Positions 23,770-33,424 of a stretch of 64,000 nt of DNA are shown here, piece after piece. Within the stretch, counting starts at the first letter, position 1. Every line of letters begins with the position of its first letter. Origin of the DNA: Leptodactylus fallax. Lineage: Eukaryota; Chordata; Amphibia; Anura; Leptodactylidae. The position numbers and the translations under genes are program-made. Under the pieces are notes generated by a model. It saw nothing but the letters and a program-made list of their open reading frames with translations, made no database searches and was not told the origin of the DNA. The stretch spans positions 4,137,001 through 4,201,000 of the forward strand of contig CAMRHE010000167.1 of NCBI GenBank assembly GCA_947044405.1, read 5' to 3'.

Positions 23770-26700
23770 TGGAACGATCGGACCATACCCAATACACTTG
23801 ACTACATCCACGACCTCTTCATTTCTTGCGAGTTCTCATTTCTCGGTATCACAGAAACATGGCTGACACCCTCAGACACCACCTCCCCTGCTGCCCTCTC
23901 CTATGGAGGTCTGCTATTCTCGCACACTCACCGCCCCAGCAATAAACCTGGTGGAGGTATACTCCTGTCTGACAACTGCTCCTTCACCCCAATCCAACCA
24001 CTACCTGCTCTTACCCTCCCCTCCTTTGAAGCGCACTCTGTTCGCATTTACTCGCCCTCCAACTGGCCGTCATATGTCGACCGCCAGGACCTACTGCTGC
24101 GTTTATCAACCACTTCACCACCTGGCTAATGCACTTCCTATCCACAGACACCCATACCATCATCATGGGGGATTTCAACATCCCGATTAACACAAACTAC
24201 CCCCCCACTTCCAGTCTCCTGTCCCTCACTGCCACCTTTGGTCTCTCTCAATGGTCCTTTTCTGCGACTCACACAAAGGGGCACACGCTGGACCTCATAT
24301 TCACCCTCCTCTGCTCTCTAGTCAACCTCTCTAACTCTCTGTCCACGCTCTCTGACCACAATCTGCTGACATTCTCTGCCTTCTCCTCTGTAATATACCC
24401 TCCAAACCCTAATCCAACACGCCCCCGCAGGAACCTTAATCACCTTGACCTCCACATGCTCTCAGACTCCCTCCTACCGCTCGCTAATATCCTCACTCCA
24501 GGGCGCAGATACCGTTGCTGCCTTCCATAATACCACCATTATTTCAGCCCTTGACACTGTGGCCCCCTTCATAAACACCAGAGCCCGACCGATCAATAGG
24601 CAACCCTGGCACACTGACCTGACTAAAAAACTGAAACGTGCCTCACAGGTTGCAGAATGCCTCTGGAAGAAAAGCCACTCCCAGGAAGACTTCCTCATGT
24701 ATAAAGAGACAGTACTCACATTCAAGACCGCACTCACCTCTGGAAAGCAGGCTACTTCACCACACTCATATCTGCCCTATCCTGCAACCCCAAACAGCTA
24801 TTCACTACCTTCAACTCCCTTCTCCGTCCTCCTGTGCCCCCTCTGACATCACTTATCACAGCTGATGACTTTGCCTCTTATTTCAAAAGCAAAATCGACA
24901 TCATCAGAGACAGTCTCACCCTACACCCCCGACAACCACCCTACCCAACTGCTCGGTGCTCTTCTTCTTCTTTAACCTGTTTCTCCACCATCACTGATGA
25001 AAAGCTCTCCCACCCTAATCACCAAATCCCACCTCACCTCCTGCGCACTTAACCCGATCCAGTCACATCTCATCCCCTAACTCACTGAAGTCATTACTCC
25101 GGCCCTAACCCATCTCTTCAACGTATCCCTAACCAATGGATTCTTCCCTTCCGTGTTCGACATGCTACTGTCACTCCTATACTTAAGAAACCGTCCCTCA
25201 ACCCGTCCTCTCCAGCCAACTATCGCCCCATCTCTTTGCTCCCGTACGACTCTAAATTGCTTGAACAACACATCCACTCTGAACTATCCTCCTATCTCTC
25301 GTCCAACATGCTCTTTGATAGACTACAGTCAGGCTTCAGACCCCATCACGCCACAAAAACTGCCCTAACCAAAGTCACTAATGACCTTCTAACTGCCAAG
25401 TGAAACTACTTTGTCCTCCTCCTTCTCCTTGACCTCTCCTCCACCTTTGACACAGTCGATCACTCCCTCTTGTTAGAAATGCTTTCATCCCTTGGCATCT
25501 CAGACCTGGCCCTTTCCTGGATCTTCTCATACCTAACCAACTGCACATTCAGTGTCTGTTATTCCCCGCCATGCCCTCTTTTTGTAGGTGTCCCCCAAGG
25601 CTCCGTCCTAGGACCCCTCCTGTTCTCCATCTATACCCACGGCCTTGGCCAACTCATAGAATCTCATGGTTTCCAATATCATTGCTATGACACTCAAGTA
25701 TATCTCTCTGGACCAGACATTACCTCCCTGTTGTCCAGAGTCCGAGAGTGTCTAGCAGCCGTAGCCTCCTTTCTGTCTGTGATGATACGAGACTCAGATA
25801 TGGATTTATTGTACCAATATTTGCTCATATAGTGTGGGTCCTGTCTGTTACCGGCCATTTGATTAGAAGCTTGGGGGATGTGGTTTGTGGGATCTGTAAT
25901 CATCAACCCTTTGATCCTCAGAGAGTCACTGGCACAGGCCTTTATTTGCATAACACTGTTACACTCAATAACCCGGTGGGGGGTCCTGAGAAAGAATATG
26001 CTGGGGCAGCACTCTTCGTACCATCTACAGACAGACTGGAGCCAGCCTTACAGTCTTACAGTCAACTTGATAAATTCCCCAGATGCGTCAGGTCAAGGCA
26101 CACACTCAGAATATACACGTCACAGTTTAAAGCCTGGAAAAGGTCCAGACACTGATCTCCTTACCCAAAGGGGATTGGGGTGTCAACCTTGGGGTCTACA
26201 TGTTGGGGATCTCGCCACAAACCCTAGCATACTGCCGGCCCGACTCTACAGTCATCGGGTGAGGAATTATAAAAAAAAAAAAAAAGATTCTGAGAGATGG
26301 AGAAAGGGGGGTGGGGCTCCTCCTGCTGGTGACCTCACTTAGGGAGGAGACCAGGGGAGGTAAAAGGTCTGAGACCATTTTGAGACGCTCTCTTTTGTCT
26401 TTAGTCTTTGTCTGCTGTCTTTGGTCTTGTGCTGTTCCTGGAGTAGAGGTGTGGGTGAAGTCAAGTTGGAGACTTCAACCATGTGGTCACCATGCGGTCG
26501 AACATTGAGGCCTGAGACCCTTTTGTTAACCTGGAAGAGGTGTAACAGCATGTAGAAAACACATGTTCTGCCACTCGCTTAAGAAAGAGCCCTGCAGCCT
26601 ACCACATGGGCTCAGTGAAACGGACTATCTACTTGTTCTGGAAACTGCCTTTTTGCCTTTGGTTCTGCTGAAAGTCACCCGGATAGCACTGCCCAGGGTG

Positions 26701-27830
26701 TTACCACTGGAATAGCATGCCCGGACGCATGCTTTTGGACTTTTGAAGTAGGTGCCCTGAGCTCATCATCATCCAGAGCCCAGAGAACCAATCCCAGGCT
26801 TGTGTTGGTAATATTTCCTTTTCTTTCTGTTATTCACATTTTTATTTTGTGCATTGTGTCATGTTGCTTTCTACTTGTATTTGCTTGCTAATCTCTACAT
26901 GTATTCTCTGTATGTGTTAAGTGTCTAGCACCGACCCGTTTAGGGGTTAATAAATATATAAAATTTAGAAAGCTCGTGTTGTATTATCCTATCGGCCCAG
27001 AACACTCACTGGAGGTGGGTGTGAGGTAATTGAAGTGATCTCAGGTGAGCGGAACGCGGGTTCGGCAGGACGAGATCCTTCACACTCTCCTCCCGCTTTC
27101 TCAAACTCAACATGGAGAAAACGGAGCTCATCATCTTCGACCCACCTCGCACGGCCCCTCTACCTGACCCATCTATCAAAGTTAATGGAACCAGACTTAC
27201 CCTAGTCCCATGGGTCCGCTGCCTTGGGATAACCTTAGACTCTGACCTATCCTTCAAGTTGCACATCCAAACCCTCATCACCTCCTGCCACCTCCAGCTC
27301 AAGAACATCCATCGAATCCACTCCTTCCTCACCCCAGAAACTACAAAGATGTTAGTCCATTCCCTCATAATCTCCCGCTTAGACTACTGTAATACCCTTC
27401 TCCACGGCTTCCCTGCAAATACTCTCGTCCCCCTCCAGTCCACCTTAAATTGTGCTGCTCGCTTAATACACCTCTCCCCCCGTTCTTCATTGGCTGCTCC
27501 CCTCTGCCAATCCCTTCACTGGCTACCTGTTGTCCAGTGAATAGAGTTAAAATTACTAATGCTGACAAAGCCATCCACAACCTGTCCCCTCCATATATCT
27601 CCGACCTAATCTCCCACTACCTGCCTACACATAACCTCCGATCCTCCAAAGATCTCCTACTCCGCTCTGCTCTTATCTGCTCTTCACACAACCGTCTCCA
27701 AAACTTCTCCTGTGCATCCCCCATACTCTGGAACTCATTACCAAGACACATAAGACTGACCCCCACAATTACAAACTTCAAGAAGGCCCTGAAGACTCAC
27801 CTATTCAGGAAGGCCTACAACCTCCAATAA
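23770..27830 (+). pseudogene. LINE ORF2: AP endonuclease and reverse transcriptase, broken
   Basis: Target-primed retrotransposition protein, now dead. In order: endonuclease blocks GITETWLTPSD (near 23850), GGGILLSD (near 23950), GDFNIP (near 24168) and SDHNLL (near 24353). Then the reverse transcriptase with NYRPISLLP (near 25218), SGFRPHHAT (near 25330), [12 protein letters not shown] (near 25590) and a damaged active site CYDTQ (near 25685) where CYADDTQ is expected. After the solo LTR comes the C-terminal part with LGITLDSDLSFK and SRLDYCNTLL. Stops include TGA at 25401-25403, and several frameshifts are present. The missing catalytic Ala-Asp pair alone would inactivate the polymerase. 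Confidence 0.85.
25778..27084 (+). mobile_element. Solo LTR inserted in the LINE
   Basis: A 1307-base block that starts TGTGATGATAC and ends ATCCTTCACA, so it has TG...CA ends with a TGTGA/TCACA inverted tip. The flanks are CTGTC (25773-25777) and CTCTC (27085-27089), a 5-bp duplication with one change, and the LINE frame resumes after it. AATAAA at 26949-26954 would be the polyadenylation signal. No internal coding region exists, so LTR-LTR recombination is likely. Which LTR class it belongs to cannot be said. Confidence 0.75.
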
Positions 27831-28216
27831 CGCTACTGCCACCACACCACCACCTATACAGCCTCTCCCCTCACCTTCTGTCCCTATCCCTCTTCCTCAT
27901 AGATTGTAAGCCCTTATGGGCAGGGCCCTTTATCTCACTGTGCCAGTTGGTCACTAATAGCATTATCTGTTTTGTATATCTTGTGTACCGTATGTAAACC
28001 CTCAAATGTAAAGCACCATGGAATTAATGGTGCTATATAAATAAATAATAATAATAATTGTATCAAAGTGTCATTTCTTCAATGTTGTCCCATGAAAATA
28101 AATAATGAAATAATTACAAAAATGTGAGGGGTTTACTCGCTTTTGTGAGGTACTGTAAATAAACCAAATTCCAAAAATTGTGTTCTACTAAATGGATTAT
28201 CGACAATATAATACAG

Positions 28217-29397
28217 AATCCAACATAAATAATCACAATATTAGAAATAGATAATAAATTAATACATAACCTTTAATAATGAAAAAATATAAAAAATACC
28301 ACAAATAGATCAGTGGATCAAAATACACATGTCGTTCAATCTACATAAAAAAGACCTGTTGTCAATACTAGACATATACAGTCCCAAAAAGGCAACTAGT
28401 AGTCCAAGCACAGCGGCCTGGCCAGATAAAAAAGAATATGAATAAACCAAGGCGTACCGTGACTCAGACGAACCACTGTTGCCAACCACTAACGTTTTGA
28501 TGGATAGGGAGATCAGGCTCAACTGAAAACCGTCAGCAAAGCAGCTACAGGGGGCCCAAATTACAGATATATATTCTGTTCCTAGATATCACCCTACAAA
28601 AAGGATAATCTGGTATACCCTAATAGCCTAAACTCAGGGCCACCTCCCTATTAGCGTGTGCCCCCGACAGGAACCTGACCCTAAAGTAACTGTCCCTATA
28701 TTCTCCCTCTCCAAAAAAGTGCTAACAAACAACAGGTGCATACAAAGCGCCTTAGTTAAAAGATAAACACATCAAACTCCAATTAATCCATACATGCAAT
28801 CCCGACATGCATGTTTCGCTAAACTCATCTCATCAGGGGATTGAGTTGGTAAAAAGAGCAGAGAGCCTTATACAACTATGCCAATAACGCGAAAATTACA
28901 GCCACAGTAATATAAACACAAAAGTCTCTAAACATAAATTCCCATTGAACACTGGCAAGTATAATGCCCAGGAACCGCGACAAATGCTAAGATAGCATAA
29001 ACATGCATTTATATAGTCAGGATAAAGTGCCCAAATATACCTGGGAATATGAAAGACGTTACTTCCTTAAGTAATAATTGCTGCAGATTGAAAACACATG
29101 GTGGACATGCGTAGAATGTGGTAAAATGGCGCATGTGCGGTGCAAGGAGAAGAAGTAGCGCGCAGTGCGCATGCCCAGACCCCTCTCCAATCGCGCATGT
29201 TTGCCCCAGCTCGAAAACAGCACTCCCTGGCTGTGAAGAGTCAAAACACAGTCAGAAAGAGCCTAAATTTGCAGATAAATACAAATAAACACGGACAATA
29301 GTCATACTAAGTATATGCCCTTGATCCTTCCATGAATTCACGCTTAATAGCAAAATGAAGGCTATAGGGACAGCAAAGCAATTAAAACAGGCAACTG
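28217..29397 (-). repeat. Left inverted arm of the Penelope-like element
   Basis: Reads as the reverse complement of 30109-31304 with high identity in the parts I compared (for example gttttgatgg near 28494 against ccatcaaaac near 31141). It differs by an extra block of about 130 bases near 28290-28420 and lacks about 150 bases present in the right arm near 30455-30620. Confidence 0.9.
28797..28843 (-). ncRNA. Hammerhead ribozyme motif, left arm
   Basis: On the minus strand: stem I CAATCCC, core CTGATGA, an enlarged stem II region, GAAA, a palindromic ACATGCATGT stem III, cleavage triplet GTC, then GGGATTG closing stem I. Compared with the right-arm copy it has an extra GATGA just after the core, which alters stem II. 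Confidence 0.75.
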
Positions 29398-29479
29398 GGG
29401 CATTTTGACTATGGCTCCGGATGTTGTTAATGCAGTTGGACCCAAACCTATGATCACATATTGTAGGGGTAGTAGCATT

Positions 29480-29988
29480 AGGGTGGTAGCTAGTCATTAC
29501 ACTGAGCCGTCACGTGGTGCTAGCTGGTTGCCACCTAAAGTCACGGGTTGTTTCCGTTGTAGCGGTTGCATTGCCTGCACATACATTCAGAGTGGTAAAA
29601 ATTTTACTAGCAATGTTACCGGATTATCCTATACGATCAAGATGTTAACTTTAACTGTCGTTCTAAAGGAGTCATTTACAAGGCCACATGTAGTTGTGGT
29701 CTTGAATACATCGGAAAAACGATCCGTGAGTTTAGGCATTGGGTTGGCGAGCATCTGGGGGATATCCGACATAATCGGGATACCCCCATTGCTCGTCATA
29801 TCCAACTTGAGCATCAGGGTAATGCCTCTTTTATTAGGTTCATGGGCATTGATTTAATTAAACCTTCTGTACGCCATGGCAACTGGGACCGACTGGTTAC
29901 TCAGACTGAAACAAAATGGATTTTCCACCTATGGACTGTGGCCCCTGATGGCTTAAATGAACAATTAAGCTTTACATCATTTATATGA
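29480..29988 (+). pseudogene. GIY-YIG endonuclease of the Penelope-like element
   Basis: C-terminal endonuclease domain that nicks target DNA for Penelope-type insertion. The upstream part (about 29500-29640) shows a cysteine-rich linker, CFRCSGCIACTY. A frameshift near 29640 is followed by NCRSKGVIYKATCSCGLEYI, where VIY...EYIGKT is the GIY-YIG signature. Then come an arginine in REFRHWVGEH and the HIQLEH block. The frame closes with TGA at 29986-29988. A reverse transcriptase should precede it but is missing. The frameshift and loss of the polymerase make it a pseudogene. The assignment to Penelope rather than a homing endonuclease follows from the arms and duplication. Confidence 0.85.
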
Positions 29989-30108
29989 TTTTCTTCAGTC
30001 CATTTGTTATAAATACCATTGGGATGGTGTAGTGTCAAATTTATACAGTTCACTTTTTTCCTTCTTTAAAAACCAGTTTTTAATATTTGCAGGAACTTTT
30101 ATACATTC

Positions 30109-31304
30109 AGTTGCCTGCTTTAATTGCTTTGTTGTCCCTATAGCCTTTGTTTTGCTATTAAGCATGAATTCATGGAAGGATCAGGGGCATATACTTAGTA
30201 TGACTATTGTCCGTGTTTATTTGTATTTATCTACAAATTTAGGCTCTTTCTGACTGTGTTTTGACTCTTCACAGCCAGGGAGCGCTGTTTTTGAGCTAGG
30301 GTACACATGCGCGATTGGAGAGGGGTCTGGGCATGCGCATTGCGCGCTCCTTCTTCTCCTTGTACCGCGCATGCGCCATTTTACCCCATTCTATGCATGT
30401 CCACCGCGTGTTTTCAATCTGCAGCGATTATTACTTAAGGTAGTAACGTCTTTTATCTTCCCACGTATGTTTGGCACTGCATGTACCTTGAGGGGGGATT
30501 TCTTTATAGCGTTTTCACTGTGCTATCCTCTCCCTGTTCATAATGGGACCATTGACATTTATTTATGCATTTTTGTGTCTTGCAGTATGATATATTTCAT
30601 TTTACTGGTGTGCACTTTATCCTGACTATATAAATGCATGTTTATGCTATCTTAGCTCTTAGCATTTGTCGCGGTTCCTGGGCATTATACTTGCCAGTGT
30701 TCAATGGGAATTTATGTTTAGAGACTTTTGTGTTTATATTACTGTGGCTGTAATTCTCGCGTTATTGGCATAGTTGTATAAGGCTCTCTGCTCTTTTTAC
30801 CAACTCAATCCCCTGATGAGTTTAGCGAAACATGCATGTCGGGATTGCATGTATGGATTAATTGGAGTTTGATGTGTTTATCTTTTAACTAAGGCGCTTT
30901 GTATGCACCTGTTGTTTGTTAGCACTTTTTTGGAGAGGGAGAATATAGGGACAGTTACTTTAGGGTCAGGTTCCTGTCGGGGTCACACGCTAATAGGGCG
31001 GTGACCCCGAGTTTAGGCTATTAGGGTATACCAGATTATCCTTTTTGTAGGGTGGTATCTAGGGATAGAATATATATCTGTAATTTGGGCCCCCTGTAGC
31101 TGCTTTGCTGACGGTTTTCAGCCAAGCCTGATCTCCCTTTCCATCAAAACGTTAGTGGTTGGCAACAGTGGCTCGTCTGAGTCACGGTACGCCTTGGTTT
31201 ATTCATATACTTTTTTATCTGGCCAGGGCAGATTTTTTCATTATTAAAGGTCATGTATTAATTTATTATCTATATCTAATATTGTTATTATTCATGTTGG
31301 ATTC
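30109..31304 (+). repeat. Right inverted arm of the Penelope-like element
   Basis: Same orientation as the endonuclease. It contains the better preserved hammerhead motif (30806-30847) and ends at the right target duplication. Partner of 28217-29397. Confidence 0.9.
30806..30847 (+). ncRNA. Hammerhead ribozyme motif, right arm
   Basis: All core parts are present in order: stem I CAATCCC (30806-30812), CTGATGA (30813-30819), a very short stem II (GTTTAGC), GAAA (30827-30830), stem III ACATGCATGT, triplet GTC with cleavage after 30840, and GGGATTG (30841-30847) pairing perfectly with stem I. Minimal stems II and III are typical of hammerheads in Penelope-like elements, where dimers are thought to be active. 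Confidence 0.85.
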
Positions 31305-31319
31305 TGAGGTACTGTAAAT

Positions 31320-32523
31320 GTCTAGTTTGGCTTATACCCTAGTCATGTTTCATGGCCTGTTAAAGGGGGATTTCCAGGCTTATCAATTGATTACCTATCC
31401 GATCAATTAAAGATGGGTGGGGGTCCAATACAAAGTTACCCAACTGATCAGCTTTCAGATGTGCACTGCAACCTCTTTAGAGAAAACCAAACACAACACC
31501 ATACATTGTATAGTGGCTGTACTTGGTATCAATGCTCATCCCCATTCACTTACAAGAGACTGAGCTGCAAACAGACCATGTGACTAATGAACATGATGTC
31601 ACATGAACTGTGAAGAAGAAGCAGTGCACAGAGATGAGAGATGCAGTAATATTTCAAATAAACGATTCCAATGCATGAAGTCCAACCAAGTCTCATCTTG
31701 TAGAAATGAATGCATTATATAAAAATAATTATGAATATATTAGGCTAAGGCTAGCTTCTCACCTGTGCCTGGTCTCCGTTCCCCATTCCTCTTTAAAAAT
31801 GCGGAGAGAAAAGTCCTGCAAGCAGAGCGTAACCGATTGCGCTATGTATTGCTGAAGGACATTGCTCTGATATAGGTTCCAGTACCCCTTTTGTCCTGTT
31901 GGCGTGGCGTTAGGCCAGTAATCTCAGGACACAAGGAGAAGTGTGTATATTTGTTATCCTTAATTTAGCTTCTAGAGCTGTCCATACAGTGTACATAACT
32001 TATCATTTACATAGGGAGATAGTTCAGCTATCAGTATTGACAGTATTTATATGGGAGTAAACTGGCCCTGAGCTGTTAAACTGATCCCTGTGCCTTTGAT
32101 GGTATATTATGTGGTTTAGATGTCACCAGTATGACCGCTTTATTCTAGCCCTTGATTTTATTGTATCTTTATCATTAAAAGTGACGTTTTAATAATTTAT
32201 GTGATTAGAGTCTCCCTCTATTCTACTCTGTGAATCGGACCCCATTATAGTCTATGGGGTCTGCGGGTTTCCAAATGTAAGCACTTTTTTTCACCAAGCA
32301 GACCCCCCCCCCCCCGAACAGAAACCTGAACACAGGTGTGAACCAAGCGTAAGTTCACACCATGTTTGTGCCGCATATAAAAGCCTTTATCCTTTATAAA
32401 AGGTGTACATACCTGCAGATAACTGACATTTGTTTGATGGATATGTTATTGATTTCTTGCCAATCAATCTTTTCTTCAGAAGTATCCTTTTATTTGCTTT
32501 ATAAATATATGCATATATATCCA
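31320..32523. other. Intergenic with MITE remnants
   Basis: No gene recognised. A MITE-like start ttaaagggggatttccagg lies at 31360. A second repeat pair, cacctgtgcctggtctccgt near 31763 and acaggtgtgaac near 32332, suggests an interrupted foldback. A C run of 14 lies near 32303. Confidence 0.45.
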
Positions 32524-32525
32524 TA

Positions 32526-33424
32526 TGCATGGGCGTAACTAGCAAAGACTGAGCCCCATAGCAAACGTTTGACTTGGAGCCCCCCCATGACATAGCGCCC
32601 CCTTTCCTGGCTCCCACACAGTATAACGGCCCATTTACACACACTATAGTGTCCTAAAGTGGCCTCCAGACAGTATAATATCCCATAGCGGCCCCTCCAC
32701 ACAGTATAATGTCCCATAGCAGCCCCTCCACCCAGTATAATGTCTGACAGTGGCCCCTGCACACATTTGTATGTCCCATAGCAGCCCCTCAACTTAGCAT
32801 TATGTCCCATTGTGGCCCCTCCACACAGTATTATGTCCCATCATGGCTCCAACGGTGTTCACTGCAAATATTGCAAATATTTCAGGTTCAGCAGAAATTT
32901 TTGGGGTACACCACTCACGAACTTTTCATACCCCAGAGTATAATGATCAGAGGCCCGGGGGAATTGACAAACATAAATACCAGTGGTACTCCCCTCTCCT
33001 GGGCTCCAGCATGACTGCCTGCTGTTTTCGTCCCTCTTCAATGATGTCCCACAGACGTGGATTACGCCAGTGTTATTATGCATTGTGACGCCGGTCAGAC
33101 CCATCTGTGACATCACTATAGAGGCCGAAAGACAGCAGAGAGTCGCACCGGAGCCCAGGAGAGGTGAGTAACACTGTTTTTTATGTTCACTCACCTCCCC
33201 TGGGCCTCCAATCATTATATTCGGGGGTCTGAAGAGACCCCGAGTATAATAATAGCAGTATTTGTTGAGGTTTGCTCAACAAATACTCTTGACGTGGGCC
33301 CATGGCCTTACTTACCGATCCCCATTCCTGCTCAAGTCCATCTCCGCTTCCCCTTCTTCCCTCCAGGGTGAAGCTAAAGCGGCAGTGAGCAGAAACGGGG
33401 ATCGGTAGTAAATAGGGCCCCATT
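32526..33424 (-). mobile_element. hAT-core element, reverse orientation, borders unclear
   Basis: Starts with gggcgtaactag, the same tip type as the elements at 46451 and 55022, then 31-bp units (about 32610-32845), a GC-rich middle and the hairpin tattcggggtct / agaccccgagtata (about 33219-33251). The right tip and a target duplication were not found, so it may be truncated. Confidence 0.7.

Larger units (their letters stand above)
23248..28056 (+). mobile_element. CR1/L2-type LINE inserted in Tc1
   Basis: Non-LTR retrotransposon on the plus strand. It ends in a short tail repeat (ataaataataataataa, 28038-28056) after a ggtgctatata motif, typical of CR1/L2-group 3' ends. A short duplication ATTGT flanks it (23243-23247 and 28057-28061), and Tc1 sequence continues on both sides. 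Without the solo LTR at 25778-27084 it is about 3.5 kb, long for a copy of this group, so most of the coding region is kept. Confidence 0.8.
28161..31304 (+). mobile_element. Penelope-like element with long inverted arms
   Basis: Flanked by a 15-bp duplication TGAGGTACTGTAAAT (28146-28160 and 31305-31319). Two long inverted arms (28217-29397 and 30109-31304) bracket a unique centre that encodes a GIY-YIG endonuclease. Terminal repeats in inverted order, a GIY-YIG domain and hammerhead motifs in the arms together define Penelope-like elements. The reverse transcriptase is absent, so the copy is truncated. A CxxCxxCxxC stretch before the endonuclease resembles Neptune-group elements, common in frogs. 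Confidence 0.88.
20953..31316 (-). mobile_element. Tc1-like transposon carrying three large insertions
   Basis: One Tc1 element on the minus strand, read from its 5' end at right (cgcttttgtgaggtactgta, near 28137-28156) to a truncated 3' end at 20953. It is interrupted by an hAT element (21536-22979), a LINE (23248-28056) and a Penelope-like element (28161-31304). Tc1 sequence resumes exactly across each target duplication. The pieces are 20953-21535, 22980-23247, 28057-28160 and 31305-31316. The 3' part of the Tc1 is lost. Confidence 0.85.

Noticed and set aside
24129..24846. Several open frames between 23457 and 25368 as separate host genes
   Set aside because: They are fragments of one LINE endonuclease and reverse transcriptase in different frames.
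29405..29857. Frame at 29405-29857 as an independent gene
   Set aside because: Only its first part is in the Penelope frame (cysteine-rich linker); after about 29640 the real GIY-YIG residues lie in another frame.
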